A stretch of 64,000 nucleotides of DNA from Collinsella aerofaciens (lineage in GTDB: Bacteria > Actinomycetota > Coriobacteriia > Coriobacteriales > Coriobacteriaceae): positions 1-64,000 of the forward strand of contig NZ_JADMSU010000009.1 in assembly GCF_015561195.1 (NCBI RefSeq), in the 5' to 3' direction. Below are positions 9,083-18,311 of the stretch, piece after piece (position 1 is the first letter of the stretch; each line of letters starts with the position of its first letter). The notes under the pieces were generated by a model, which saw nothing but the letters and a program-made list of their open reading frames with translations, made no database searches and had not been told where the DNA came from. The position numbers were made by a program, and so were the translations under genes.

Positions 9083-11110
9083 ATGGAACAAAAGGCCAAG
9101 GAGGCAGCCTCGCACGCTGCGATTCCTGTGAGCATCTCGGCGATGCTCGTCACGCTGGGCGTGGTGTACGGCGATATCGGCACCAGCCCTATGTATGTAA
9201 CCAAGGCGCTCGTTGCCGGCAACGGCGGCATCGGAAGCGTCACGGAGGAGTTCGTGCTCGGCGCGCTCTCCCTTGTCGTGTGGACGGTCACGCTGCTGAC
9301 CACCATCAAGTATGTGCTCATCTCGCTGCGCGCCGATAACCATGGTGAGGGCGGCATCTTTGCCCTGTACAGCCTGGTCAAGCGCTGCGGCAAGTGGCTT
9401 ATCATCCCCGCCATGCTGGGTGGCGCCGCGCTGCTCGCCGACGGCATCCTGACGCCGGCCGTTACCGTTACCACGGCCATCGAGGGCCTGCGCACCATCC
9501 CGGCGGTCCATGCCGTGCTGGGCGATGACCAGGGCCGCGTCGTCGCCATTACGCTCGCCATCATCATCGTGCTCTTCTTGGTACAGCGCATCGGTACGGC
9601 CAAGATCGGTCACGCCTTTGGCCCCATCATGACGCTGTGGTTCCTGTTCCTGGGCGGCACGGGTCTGTTCTTTGTCTTCCAGCACCCCGCCGTGCTGCTG
9701 TGCCTCAACCCGGTGCGCGGCATCGCCTTTTTGCTGAGCCCCAACAACCACGCGGGCATCATGATTCTGGGCAGCTGCTTCCTCGCCACCACCGGTGCCG
9801 AGGCGCTCTACTCCGACATGGGCCACGTCGGCCGCGGCAACATCTACGCTACCTGGCCGTTCGTTAAGTGCTGCCTGCTGCTTTCCTATATGGGCCAGGG
9901 CGCTTGGCTTATGAACAACGCTGCCAACCCCGAGCTCATGGGCATTGCCGACCTCAACCCGTTCTACCAGATGCTCGCCCCGGGCCTGCGTCCGTTTGCC
10001 GTCGGCCTTTCCACCGTTGCGGCCATCATTGCCTCGCAGGCGCTCATCACCGGCGCATTCTCGCTGGTGTCCGAGGCCAGCCGTCTGGACCTCATGCCGC
10101 ACATGCAGGTCTTCTACCCTGCCGAGACCAAGGGCCAGCTCTACATCCCCATGGTCAACAACGTCATGCTTGTCGGCTGCGTCATCGTGGTGCTGCTGTT
10201 CCAGAACTCGGCGCATATGGAAGCCGCGTACGGCCTTGCCATTACGCTGACTATGATGTGCACCACGCTGCTGCTCTTCTTCTACCTGCACGAGGAGCGC
10301 AAGCTCAAGGTTGCTCCGTGGATCTTCGCGGCCTTCTTCCTTTTGCTCGAAGGCTTCTTCTTCGTGAGCTCGCTCACCAAGTTCTTCCACGGCGGCTACT
10401 TCACCATCCTCATGGCTGCACTCATCATGGGCATTATGGTGTGCTGGTACAACGGTACGGCTGTTGAGCAGCGCCAGTTTACGCTGCTGCCGCTGCGCAG
10501 CTACCTGCCGCAGCTCAAGCGCCTGCGCGACGACGACCGTTACGAGCGCATGAGCGACAACGTCGTGTACCTGACCAAGGACACCCATACCGACTACATC
10601 GATCGCGACATCGTCTACTCGATTCTGGACAAGCATCCCAAGCGCGCCCGCGCCTGGTGGTTTGTGAATGTCGAGACCATGGACGAGCCGCATACCTTTG
10701 CCTATTCGGTCGAGACGTTCGGCACCGACTACGTGTTCCGCGTGCATCTGTACCTGGGCTACAAGATCAACCAGCGCGTCAATGCCTACCTGCGTCAGGT
10801 TGTTCAGGACCTGGCTGCCACTGGCGAGCTGCCGCCGCAGACGCATGACTACTCGGTCTACAAGGACCCGGGTAACATCGGCACGTTCAAGTTCGTCCTG
10901 ATCCGTAAGCTTTTGGCGCCCGAAAGCGACGTGGAGCCGAGCGAGCGTACGGCCATCACGCTCAAGTACATCATCCGCCGTGCCGCCGGCACGCCCGCGC
11001 GTTGGTACGGCCTGGAGAACTCCAACGTGAGCTTTGAGTACGTGCCGCTGTTCACCAAGTTCAAGGCCGTGAACAAGATGCAGCGCCTGGCTCCCAACGA
11101 GCGGCCGTAG
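9083..11110 (+). CDS. kup: Kup-type potassium uptake transporter
   Basis: 675 residues. The family hallmark GVVYGDIGTSPMYV lies near residue 30, with about 12 membrane helices to residue 460 and a hydrophilic C-terminal domain (about 470-675) that has the usual Kup arrangement. It imports K+ with H+ across the inner membrane. The start was set at ATG 9083, nine bases after GGGAGGA; an in-frame TTG upstream would swallow the ribosome binding site. Downstream lie a one-helix small protein and a KdpD/KdpE-like pair, suggesting a K+-responsive module. No c-di-AMP riboswitch was recognised in the 120-base leader. Confidence 0.95.
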   Translation: MEQKAKEAASHAAIPVSISAMLVTLGVVYGDIGTSPMYVTKALVAGNGGIGSVTEEFVLGALSLVVWTVTLLTTIKYVLISLRADNHGEGGIFALYSLVKRCGKWLIIPAMLGGAALLADGILTPAVTVTTAIEGLRTIPAVHAVLGDDQGRVVAITLAIIIVLFLVQRIGTAKIGHAFGPIMTLWFLFLGGTGLFFVFQHPAVLLCLNPVRGIAFLLSPNNHAGIMILGSCFLATTGAEALYSDMGHVGRGNIYATWPFVKCCLLLSYMGQGAWLMNNAANPELMGIADLNPFYQMLAPGLRPFAVGLSTVAAIIASQALITGAFSLVSEASRLDLMPHMQVFYPAETKGQLYIPMVNNVMLVGCVIVVLLFQNSAHMEAAYGLAITLTMMCTTLLLFFYLHEERKLKVAPWIFAAFFLLLEGFFFVSSLTKFFHGGYFTILMAALIMGIMVCWYNGTAVEQRQFTLLPLRSYLPQLKRLRDDDRYERMSDNVVYLTKDTHTDYIDRDIVYSILDKHPKRARAWWFVNVETMDEPHTFAYSVETFGTDYVFRVHLYLGYKINQRVNAYLRQVVQDLAATGELPPQTHDYSVYKDPGNIGTFKFVLIRKLLAPESDVEPSERTAITLKYIIRRAAGTPARWYGLENSNVSFEYVPLFTKFKAVNKMQRLAPNERP

Positions 11111-11179
11111 GCGACGCTCGAGGTTTGTCTGCGAACGGGCGGGCTTGTATTGACGGGGATTGAGTCCTGGGAGGAAACC

Positions 11180-11374
11180 ATGGATGCAAAGGTGCTTGAC
11201 GGTCGCGATCTTGCGGCCGAGCTGGTGCGTGAGGCGCGCGTCGACGCCGCCGAAGATCGGTTCTTTACGAATCGTGCCAACATGGACATGGCCGACCGCG
11301 TGATCTCGATCGTGGTTACGCTGCTTGTCGCGGCGTGCGTTTGCGCGCTGCTCGCGCACGTGTTGTTTGTCTAG
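11180..11374 (+). CDS. Small single-helix membrane protein between kup and kdpD-like genes
   Basis: 64 residues: a charged cytoplasmic-looking N-terminus (DGRDLAAELVREARVDAAE), then one hydrophobic helix (about 42-62) ending at the C-terminus. ATG 11180 has a strong GGGAGGA site seven bases upstream, and codon use matches the neighbours, so I regard it as real. No family was recognised. Its size and single helix recall small regulatory subunits of transporters such as KdpF, but there is no sequence match I can point to. It lies 69 bases after kup and ends just before a terminator-like hairpin, so it is probably co-transcribed with kup. Confidence 0.65.
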   Translation: MDAKVLDGRDLAAELVREARVDAAEDRFFTNRANMDMADRVISIVVTLLVAACVCALLAHVLFV

Positions 11375-11404
11375 CGACCGCCGGTTGCAAAGGCTATACA
11401 CTTG

Positions 11405-11460
11405 GAACCACCACAAGGGAAACCACCACAAAGGTGCCTGTCCCTTTGTGGTGGTTTTTG
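11405..11460 (+). terminator. Rho-independent terminator after kup and small protein
   Basis: AACCACCACAAAGG at 11421-11434 pairs with CCTTTGTGGTGGTT at about 11443-11456 and is followed by TTTTTG. A second partial copy of the left arm (CCACCACAAGGGA) lies just before it at 11408-11420, giving alternative pairing. This separates the transporter from the two-component genes and resembles the ACAAAGGG palindromes elsewhere in the window. Confidence 0.75.
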
Positions 11461-11485
11461 TTTTTGAGAGAGGGGCGGGGCACTG

Positions 11486-13111
11486 ATGGACGTCCGTACG
11501 GACGGCGATATTGCCGATAGCTTTTGGTGGCGGCGCACAACTCTGACGCGCCGCACTCCTCTGTATGACGCCTGCGTATCGGTGGGGCTGCTGGTCGCGG
11601 CGACGATTATGGGCGCGCTGCTCGACCATCCGGGTCTCGCGCCGAGCATCATGATCGTCTATGTGTTCGCCGTTCAGCTGTGCGCATTCTTTACCTGGAG
11701 TCGCCTGTATTGCTTGCTGAGCTCGGCTGCCGCCGTGGCGCTTTACAACTTCTTGTTTGTCGACCCGCGCTACTCGCTGTCGCTTATCGACCGCGGCTAT
11801 CCCGGCATGTTCTTCATCATGTTCGTGGTCTCGCTTGTGTCGAGCTCGATTGCGTTGGCCCTGCGCCGTGCCTTGGCACAGGCTGCCGCCAGCGACCGCC
11901 GCACGCATATGGTGCTCGAGACCAACCGCATGCTGCAGCGGTGCGCCGATCAGCAGCAGATTGTCCATGCCATGGCAACGCAGCTTGCGCGTCTTTCGGG
12001 CTGCCCGGTCGTGTGGTACAGCGCCGACGCCGAGGGCGATGACCTGCTGCCGCGTGCGACATACACGGCCGTGGGCGATGCCGCGCCGGTGCACGAACTG
12101 GCGCCGCAGATGCCGCCGCGGCTCTCGGCGTCCGCCTATGTGGGAACGCCGCTCGATGCCACCTATGGTGGCTCGGCGTTTTATGGCATCTACCTGACGG
12201 TTCGCACAGGCGACGGCTTCGCGCGCTCGGGCGACCCCGCCTCGGTGGTGGGCGTGCTGGCTATCGTTGCCGAGCCCGACGTGCTGACGCACGAGGAGCG
12301 GACACTTGCCGATGCTATCGTGAGCGAAGGCGAGCTGGCACTCGATCGCGCCCGCGCCATGGAGGCCCGCGAGGAGGCGGCGGTGCTCGCCAAAAACGAA
12401 CAGTTGCGCGCCAACCTGCTGCGCTCCATCTCGCACGATCTGCGCACACCGCTTACCAGTATTTCGGGTAATGCCGACGTGCTGCTCGATCAGGGCTCGA
12501 CCGGCACCGCGGTGCTCGATGCCCAGACGCGCCGCGGCCTGCTTCTATCCATTCGCTCGGATGCGCAATGGCTCAACGCCACCGTCGAGAACCTGCTCGC
12601 CATCACCAAGCTCGAGGGCGGCGGCATGCATCTGTCGACAACGCTCGAGCTCATGGACGATATCGTCGAGGAGGCGCTGCGCCACGTGAACCCTGCCGTG
12701 CGCGAGCACGACCTTAAGGTGGTGGCGTGCGATGAGCCGGCGCTCGTCAACGTCGATGCGCGCCTGATGGTGCAGCTGGTGGTCAATCTGGTGAACAACG
12801 CCATCACCTATACGCCCGCAGGCTCGCATATCATGATTTCGATTGGCGTCGACGATGGACGCGTGGCGTGCTCGGTGGCCGATGATGGTCCGGGCATCGC
12901 ACCCGAGGATCGCGAGCGCATCTTTGAGTCGTTCTATACCGCCAACCATGGCCTGGCCGACAGCCACCGTAGTGTGGGCCTGGGGCTTTCGCTCTGCCGC
13001 TCCATTGCGCTGGCGCATGGCGGTAGCATAGAGGTTGCCGCGGCGGACCCGCACGGCTCGGTCTTTACGATTGAGCTTCCCGTCGCCGATGTTTCGTTTG
13101 ATAAGGAGTAG
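11486..13111 (+). CDS. KdpD-like sensor histidine kinase without KdpD/USP N-terminal domains
   Basis: 541 residues. Four hydrophobic helices (about 28-125) correspond to the DUF4118 membrane region of KdpD, then a GAF-like segment (about 150-280), HisKA with phospho-acceptor His317 (SISHDLRTPLTS), and HATPase with N box VNNAITYT and G boxes DDGPGIA and GLGLS. Full KdpD is about 900 residues and starts with a KdpD ATP-binding domain and a universal stress domain; both are absent here, and the preceding 110 bases do not encode them. It likely senses K+ or turgor through the membrane region and phosphorylates the next gene product. ATG 11486 follows a G-rich site. Confidence 0.9.
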   Translation: MDVRTDGDIADSFWWRRTTLTRRTPLYDACVSVGLLVAATIMGALLDHPGLAPSIMIVYVFAVQLCAFFTWSRLYCLLSSAAAVALYNFLFVDPRYSLSLIDRGYPGMFFIMFVVSLVSSSIALALRRALAQAAASDRRTHMVLETNRMLQRCADQQQIVHAMATQLARLSGCPVVWYSADAEGDDLLPRATYTAVGDAAPVHELAPQMPPRLSASAYVGTPLDATYGGSAFYGIYLTVRTGDGFARSGDPASVVGVLAIVAEPDVLTHEERTLADAIVSEGELALDRARAMEAREEAAVLAKNEQLRANLLRSISHDLRTPLTSISGNADVLLDQGSTGTAVLDAQTRRGLLLSIRSDAQWLNATVENLLAITKLEGGGMHLSTTLELMDDIVEEALRHVNPAVREHDLKVVACDEPALVNVDARLMVQLVVNLVNNAITYTPAGSHIMISIGVDDGRVACSVADDGPGIAPEDRERIFESFYTANHGLADSHRSVGLGLSLCRSIALAHGGSIEVAAADPHGSVFTIELPVADVSFDKE

Positions 13112-13115
13112 CGCC

Positions 13116-13829
13116 GTGCCGAACTCTGCCGTAAAACCGCTCATCTTGGTCGTTGAGGACGACCCCGCTGTCCGCAACCTTATCGTTGCCGCGCTCGAGG
13201 CGCACGGCTTGCGCCACATGGCTGTGGAGACCGCCCATGCCGCCATCGCCGCCGCCTCATCGCAGGCACCGAGCATTGTGCTGCTCGATCTGGGCCTGCC
13301 CGATATGGACGGCGTCAAGGTGGTGGAGTCGGTGCGCGCATGGTCGGGCATGCCGATCATCGTGGTCTCGGCGCGCAGCGAGGATGCGGACAAGATTCGC
13401 GCGCTCGATGCCGGCGCCGACGACTACCTGACCAAGCCGTTTTCGGTCGAGGAGCTGCTCGCGCGTATTCGCACGACGCTCAGGCGCCTTTCGTATGCGC
13501 AAACGGGCGGTGTTGCCTCCGAGGGCTCGTTCGATACCGGTGAGCTGCATATCGACTTTGATGCCGGCATTGCCACGATGGATGGCGAGGAGCTGCATCT
13601 GACGCCGATTGAGTACAAGCTCCTGTGCCTGCTGGCACATAACGCCGACAAGGTACTGACGCACCAGTTTATCCTGCACGAGATTTGGGGCACGGCAACT
13701 AAGAGTGACCTGGCAAGCCTGCGTGTCTTTATGGGTACGCTGCGTAAAAAGATAGAGTCCGACCCCGCGCATCCGCGTTACATCCAAACGCACGTGGGTA
13801 TCGGCTATCGCCTGGTCACCCAAGGCTAG
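13116..13829 (+). CDS. KdpE-like OmpR-family response regulator
   Basis: 237 residues. Receiver domain 8-125 with the acidic pair at VVEDDP, phospho-acceptor Asp58 (LLDLGLPDMDG), switch Ser in VVSARSED and conserved Lys in LTKPFS; winged-helix domain about 140-235 ending VGIGYRLV. The GTG at 13116 is chosen because AAGGAG lies seven bases upstream, inside the end of the kinase gene, implying coupled translation. It presumably controls K+ transport genes. No kdpFABC pump genes are present in the window, so kup is the nearest candidate target. Confidence 0.93.
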   Translation: MPNSAVKPLILVVEDDPAVRNLIVAALEAHGLRHMAVETAHAAIAAASSQAPSIVLLDLGLPDMDGVKVVESVRAWSGMPIIVVSARSEDADKIRALDAGADDYLTKPFSVEELLARIRTTLRRLSYAQTGGVASEGSFDTGELHIDFDAGIATMDGEELHLTPIEYKLLCLLAHNADKVLTHQFILHEIWGTATKSDLASLRVFMGTLRKKIESDPAHPRYIQTHVGIGYRLVTQG

Positions 13830-13854
13830 ATCGCCAACCACCATCCCAATATGA

Positions 13855-13919
13855 GTTGCGGTGAAATACGGTCTAAATTTACCTAATTCCAGGCAAAACA
13901 GTCCGTATTCCACCGCAAC
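13855..13919. terminator. Bidirectional hairpin between convergent genes
   Basis: GTTGCGGTGAAATACGG (13855-13871) pairs with CCGTATTCCACCGCAAC (13903-13919) around a 31-base AT-rich loop, between the response regulator and the convergent methyltransferase gene. One internal mismatch. There is no strong T run on either side, so it is a probable 3'-end structure rather than a certain intrinsic terminator. Confidence 0.6.
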
Positions 13920-13924
13920 GTTGT

Positions 13925-16510
13925 CTATTTATTCTTGGGCTTGCTGGCGTAGAACTTCTTCTTTTTGGACTTGCCGGCAGGGGAGGGTTTGCCAGCAAAG
14001 TTGGACTTGCCGTTGCCGTGCGGCCCCTGGTCGCCTGCCTGCGCGTGCGCGGGCGCTGCCGCGCGAGGCTTGCGGGCCTCGGGGTTGCGCAGCTCCTCGG
14101 TTCGCTCGGCAATCTCCTCGGCGCTAAAGCCGACCTCGGCCATGGCGTCCTCGATGGGCAGGCGGCGCACGATATAGCAGTGGTGCACCTTCTGGTTGCG
14201 CGCGAAGTCCTCGGGAATGGTCTGCGTCGTAATGTCCTCCAGCACGACGCCCGCGCGCGCGAGCTTGCGCGTCTCGGGGCGGAAGCCGCGCAGGTTGCAG
14301 CTAAAGATGGCGTGGCCGCCCTGTGCGAGCAGGCGCGATACGCCGACCAACAGCTCAACATGGTCGCGCTGGACATCCCAGGTACGGCGGCCCATCTTTG
14401 ACGAGTTCGAGAACGTGGGCGGGTCGACAAAGATCAGGTCCCAGCGGTTGCGCGTCTGGCGCTGGTCACGAATCCAGGCGAGCACGTCGTCGCGCACAAA
14501 ATGATGCTGCGGACCAACAAAGCCGTTCTGGCGCATATTGCGCTCGGCCCAGTCCAGATAGGTGTTGGAGAGGTCGACCGTCACGGTTTCCTCGACGCCG
14601 CCATCGGCCGCGTAGCAGGTGGCGGTGCCGGTGTAGGCAAACAGGTTGAGGAAGCGGCGCGCCTGCTTGGCGTGCTCGCGCACCAGGTTGCGCGTGACGC
14701 GGTGATCCAGGAAGATACCGACGTCCAGGTAGTCGTCAAAGTTGACGGCGAAGGTGAGTCCGCCCTCTTCGATGAGCGGCAGACGGCGGCGTGCGATATT
14801 GGCGCGCTCGCCCGATGCGCCCTTGCCGGCGCCCTGTTTGCCGTACTGCGAGCCGCCGCGTGAGCGCATGCGGGCCTTGGCGTGCATGCGCTCGGCCGGA
14901 ACATCAAGGATGCGCGGCGCGATGGCCAGAATGTCGAGCATACGGGCCTGGGCCAGCGCGGGGTCGATGGTCTTGGGTGCGGCGTATTCGGCGATGACGA
15001 GCCAACGCCCCGGCGTCTGCGGGCAGCCCTCGTACAGGTCGATGGCGGCGGAGTAGTCGGGTAGGTCGGCATCGTAGACGCGGTAGCAGCTCACGCCCTC
15101 GCGCTTGGCCCACTTGCGGCGCAGACGGGCATTCTTGCGCAGGCGATTGGCGAACTGCTCGGACTCCGGGATGAGCACGGGCAGCGGCTTGCCGTCGCCC
15201 AAGTCGAGCATGGCGGCAGGCGCGGGCATGGCGGAAGCGGCGGCTTCATCGTTGACTTCGTTGGCATCCGCAACCTCGGCCTCGACATCCGCACTGGTCG
15301 CAGCTTCGAATGCTGCGGCGGCGTGGTCGAGCGAGGGCCAAACCTCAATAGCCGCCTCCTCGTTATTGGGCATGACGGCGATCGAGTGCTCGGGCTCGGC
15401 GTGGAGCGCGCGGGCCAGCAATCCGTCGCGGGTGAGCGCGGCGACCGGCGCGGCGGTGAGCTCAGGCGCGCGGCGCAGTTCGCCGATCAGCGTCATGGCG
15501 TCGTGCATGAGCGAAAGCGGGGTCTCGGTCGTGTCCGCGACCAGGGCGGCACCGGCAACGGCACCTGCGTGGTCCAGCACGGTGGCGGACTTGGCGGCGC
15601 AAAAATCGACAAAGCGCTTGTAGCCGGCACACTTAACCATGCGCTCGGCGGTCTTGCGGGCGGTGGGGTCGATGCCTGCGGCCACGATGCGCGCCTGGCG
15701 CTCGCGCGCTGCCGCCTCGCGCTCGCGCGCCTCGGCAAGCAGCTGCTCCCACAGAGCGGCGTCGTGTAGCTGCCAGCCCTCAAAGCCCCAGCGCTCGCGT
15801 GCGGCGCCCGGGGCGCGGTCGGTCAGAATGTTCACGGCTTCCAGCAACAGGCCGCCGCCGGCGCACGAGGCATCGATTAGCGTGGGAAGGGCTTCATTCT
15901 CGTAATCGTCGGCCGTCAACTCGCGCTCGCACAGTGCGGTCCAGCCGACCTGCGCCAGCACCAGGGCGGCGTAGTCGGGGCGCAACACGTGCGCACCCTC
16001 GCCGGCACGGGTCGCCGCGGGCGGCAGGCGCTTGAACAGCGGGTCGCCCGAAAGGTCCAGGCTGATGCTCGCGCGGCGCTGGCGCAGCGAAAGCAACAGG
16101 TGAACGTCGGGATCGGCAGCGTCGACATCGGCGCGACGGCCCGTGGTCTCGGCCAGACGGTCGCACAGCGCGTCCTTGGCGCGCAGGGCCGAGAAGCGCG
16201 TGTTGCGCAGCTGCTCGGTCACGCCGCGGGCGGTGATGGCAATGGTGGCGCCGGGGCGGACGATGTTCTCCCAGGCGATGTCGTAAACGCTATCGTACAG
16301 CTCATCGGCATCCTGCGCCTCAAAGCGCCCGAGCACCGCAAACACGCGGCTCGCTAGGCGCGACCACAGACAGGCGCGGTAGCCTTCTTCGAGCTCGCCC
16401 TCAAACGTGGCGCGGCCCTTCAGCCGGCGAACATGCGAAAGCCCGAGGCGTTTAAGCTCATCGGCGAGTGCGGACTCAAAGCCTTCGGGGCAGCTTGCGT
16501 AAAATTCCAT
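13925..16510 (-). CDS. RlmKL-like bifunctional rRNA methyltransferase, N-terminal site degenerate
   Basis: 861 residues with E. coli RlmKL architecture plus insertions. THUMP domain about 50-165, RlmL-type methyltransferase domain about 170-390, Ala/Glu-rich linker about 395-440, RlmK-type SAM domain about 450-790, then a Lys-rich tail. The RlmK half is intact: LNLFAYTGT at 621-629 binds SAM and VDPPTFSNS follows at 695-703. The RlmL half has DASCAGGGLLLEA (213-225) where active enzymes have a CGSGT-type loop, and where NPPY is expected (about 323-330) it reads LVADTTETP. So m7G2069-type activity is likely, while the m2G2445-type activity may be lost. Start ATG 16510; divergent from the HAD gene. 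Confidence 0.85.
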   Translation of the reverse strand: MEFYASCPEGFESALADELKRLGLSHVRRLKGRATFEGELEEGYRACLWSRLASRVFAVLGRFEAQDADELYDSVYDIAWENIVRPGATIAITARGVTEQLRNTRFSALRAKDALCDRLAETTGRRADVDAADPDVHLLLSLRQRRASISLDLSGDPLFKRLPPAATRAGEGAHVLRPDYAALVLAQVGWTALCERELTADDYENEALPTLIDASCAGGGLLLEAVNILTDRAPGAARERWGFEGWQLHDAALWEQLLAEAREREAAARERQARIVAAGIDPTARKTAERMVKCAGYKRFVDFCAAKSATVLDHAGAVAGAALVADTTETPLSLMHDAMTLIGELRRAPELTAAPVAALTRDGLLARALHAEPEHSIAVMPNNEEAAIEVWPSLDHAAAAFEAATSADVEAEVADANEVNDEAAASAMPAPAAMLDLGDGKPLPVLIPESEQFANRLRKNARLRRKWAKREGVSCYRVYDADLPDYSAAIDLYEGCPQTPGRWLVIAEYAAPKTIDPALAQARMLDILAIAPRILDVPAERMHAKARMRSRGGSQYGKQGAGKGASGERANIARRRLPLIEEGGLTFAVNFDDYLDVGIFLDHRVTRNLVREHAKQARRFLNLFAYTGTATCYAADGGVEETVTVDLSNTYLDWAERNMRQNGFVGPQHHFVRDDVLAWIRDQRQTRNRWDLIFVDPPTFSNSSKMGRRTWDVQRDHVELLVGVSRLLAQGGHAIFSCNLRGFRPETRKLARAGVVLEDITTQTIPEDFARNQKVHHCYIVRRLPIEDAMAEVGFSAEEIAERTEELRNPEARKPRAAAPAHAQAGDQGPHGNGKSNFAGKPSPAGKSKKKKFYASKPKNK

Positions 16511-16585
16511 GGGTGACCTCTCTGGTTGCGTCGCTCCATTATATGATGGATGCTTCGTTTGCCCTTATCCTCGAAAGGAACCCAT

Positions 16586-17413
16586 ATGATTGATGCGTGT
16601 CCCGAACCCGCTGTGCTCTTTTTTGACGTGGACGGCACGCTGACGTCGTTCGATCCCGACAACATGACCGACAAGGACTTTTCGGCGGTTCGCCCCTCGC
16701 AGGCGGTCGTCGAGGCGTTTCATCGTCTGCGCGACGCGGGACACAAGGCGTTTATCTGCACGGGTCGCCCCCTGTGGCTCATCGCCGATAGCTTGCGTGC
16801 GCTCGACCCCGCGGGCGTCGTTGCCATGGCGGGCGCCACGCTCGAGGTCGAGGGCCGCGTGGTGCATGAGGACTGCTTTGACGAGGACGTTATCGAGGAG
16901 CTTGCGCGCCGTATGGCCGCGGCAGGGATTGAGGCCTTTTTCGAGACCAACGTGGCTACTTTTGCCCTGGAACCCGCGGGTGTTGAGCGGTCGTCTCTGA
17001 TCGGCACTTCTGTGGTGCACAGCACCGAGGAAATGCGCGTCGACGGCCGTCTGCGCGTGGGCAAGGTAGGCATCGTCGCGAGTGACCTGGCTCGCGTAGC
17101 CAACGATGATGGCTTTATCGATCGCGAGTTTGAGCTGTGCAACACCGGTGGTCAGAATCGCGAGCTGAGCCCCAAGGGCATTGACAAGGGCGTGGGCGTG
17201 GCGCGAGCGCTGGAATACCTGGGTCGCACCGGCAACGCGCGCACCTTTGGCTTTGGTGATTCCGGCAACGATCTGGGTATGCTCGCTGCTGTCGAGACGG
17301 CCGTGGCCATGGGCAACGCCATGCCCGAGGTCAAGGCGCTCGCCGACTACGTGACCGACGATGTCGCACACGATGGCACCGTCACAGCGATGCAGCATTT
17401 CGGCCTCATCTAA
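16586..17413 (+). CDS. HAD-superfamily Cof-type phosphatase
   Basis: 275 residues. Motif I FFDVDGTLTS near residue 14, motif II in ICTGRP, and motif III/IV Lys with GDSGNDLGML near the C-terminus; the large cap between motifs II and III is the Cof (C2) type. These cytosolic enzymes dephosphorylate sugar phosphates or nucleotides; substrate unknown. ATG 16586 has GAAAGGA about eight bases upstream; the in-frame TTG-type start further upstream would include that site. Divergently transcribed from the methyltransferase gene with a 75-base shared upstream region. Confidence 0.85.
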   Translation: MIDACPEPAVLFFDVDGTLTSFDPDNMTDKDFSAVRPSQAVVEAFHRLRDAGHKAFICTGRPLWLIADSLRALDPAGVVAMAGATLEVEGRVVHEDCFDEDVIEELARRMAAAGIEAFFETNVATFALEPAGVERSSLIGTSVVHSTEEMRVDGRLRVGKVGIVASDLARVANDDGFIDREFELCNTGGQNRELSPKGIDKGVGVARALEYLGRTGNARTFGFGDSGNDLGMLAAVETAVAMGNAMPEVKALADYVTDDVAHDGTVTAMQHFGLI

Positions 17414-17606
17414 TGAATCCTGCGTTCTGACGTTTACTCAAACTGTGACTCTTTGCTTTTACATGCTCAATCGATTTATCAATCCAAACACTGAGGTGTT
17501 TATACCGTTCGCCGAGAAGATAAAAAACCGCAGCTCACGCCTTGATAAACGTAGGTAAAGTGTTTAGCAGTTTAACGCCCATGTGCAAGCGAAAGGAATC
17601 AGGCAG

Positions 17607-18311
17607 ATGGCAATCAAGGTGTTCGCTGACGGTGCAAACCTCGAGGGCATGCTCGACATGTACGAGAACGGCAACGTTCAGGGTTTCACGACCAACCCGT
17701 CCCTTATGAAGAAGGGCGGCGTGACGGACTACCGCGCGTTTGCCAAGGAGGTCCTGGCCCACATCACCGATGTGTCCGTCTCGTTTGAGGTTTTTGCCGA
17801 CGACGTCGAGACCATGGAGGTCGAGGCCCGCGAGATCGCTACCTGGGCCGAGAACGTCTACGTCAAGATTCCGTGCGTGACCACCAAGGGCGAGTCCACC
17901 GCCGAGCTGGTGCGCAAGCTTTCGGCCGACGGCATCAAGGTCAACGTCACCACCATCTTTACGCCTAAGCAGGTTGACGAGATGGTCGAGGCCGTTGACA
18001 CCGAGACGCCGTCTATTATCTCGCTCTTTGCCGGCCGTATCGCCGATATCGGCGTCGACCCCATTCCGTTTATGACGGAGTCGGTCAAGAAGGCCGCCGT
18101 CAAGCCCAACTGTGAGGTCCTGTGGGCGTCCACGCGCGAGCTCATCAACATTTACCAGGCCGAGGCCTGCGGTTGCCAGATCATCACGGTGCCCAACAAC
18201 ATCCTGGCCAAGCGCAAGAACATCGGTCGCGACCCGTACGAGGTCTCGCTCGACACCGTCCGCGGCTTTGCCAAGGATATCGCCTCGCTCGGCTTCCATA
18301 TCCTGCCGTAA
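17607..18311 (+). CDS. Transaldolase / fructose-6-phosphate aldolase family
   Basis: 234 residues, the short single-barrel form. GFTTNPSLM near residue 30 is the substrate Asp/Asn-Pro strand, VKIPCVTTKGE near 90 carries the Schiff-base Lys, and SLFAGRIADIG near 135 is the phosphate region. It either moves dihydroxyacetone units in the pentose phosphate pathway or cleaves fructose 6-phosphate; the family cannot be split by eye. ATG 17607 is chosen because GAAAGGA lies upstream and the protein then begins with the conserved MAIKVFADGA. The last codons (GFHILP) are part of a 21-bp sequence duplicated 156 bp downstream. Confidence 0.88.
   Translation: MAIKVFADGANLEGMLDMYENGNVQGFTTNPSLMKKGGVTDYRAFAKEVLAHITDVSVSFEVFADDVETMEVEAREIATWAENVYVKIPCVTTKGESTAELVRKLSADGIKVNVTTIFTPKQVDEMVEAVDTETPSIISLFAGRIADIGVDPIPFMTESVKKAAVKPNCEVLWASTRELINIYQAEACGCQIITVPNNILAKRKNIGRDPYEVSLDTVRGFAKDIASLGFHILP

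Noticed and set aside
9059-12436. Very long open frame antisense to kup and the sensor kinase genes
   Set aside because: It lies entirely opposite well-supported genes, is rich in Arg/His/Ala as expected from high-GC antisense reading, and shows no motifs.
11486-13111. Frameshifted full-length KdpD
   Set aside because: The upstream 110 bases hold a terminator and no trace of the KdpD or USP domains; the shorter form looks native.
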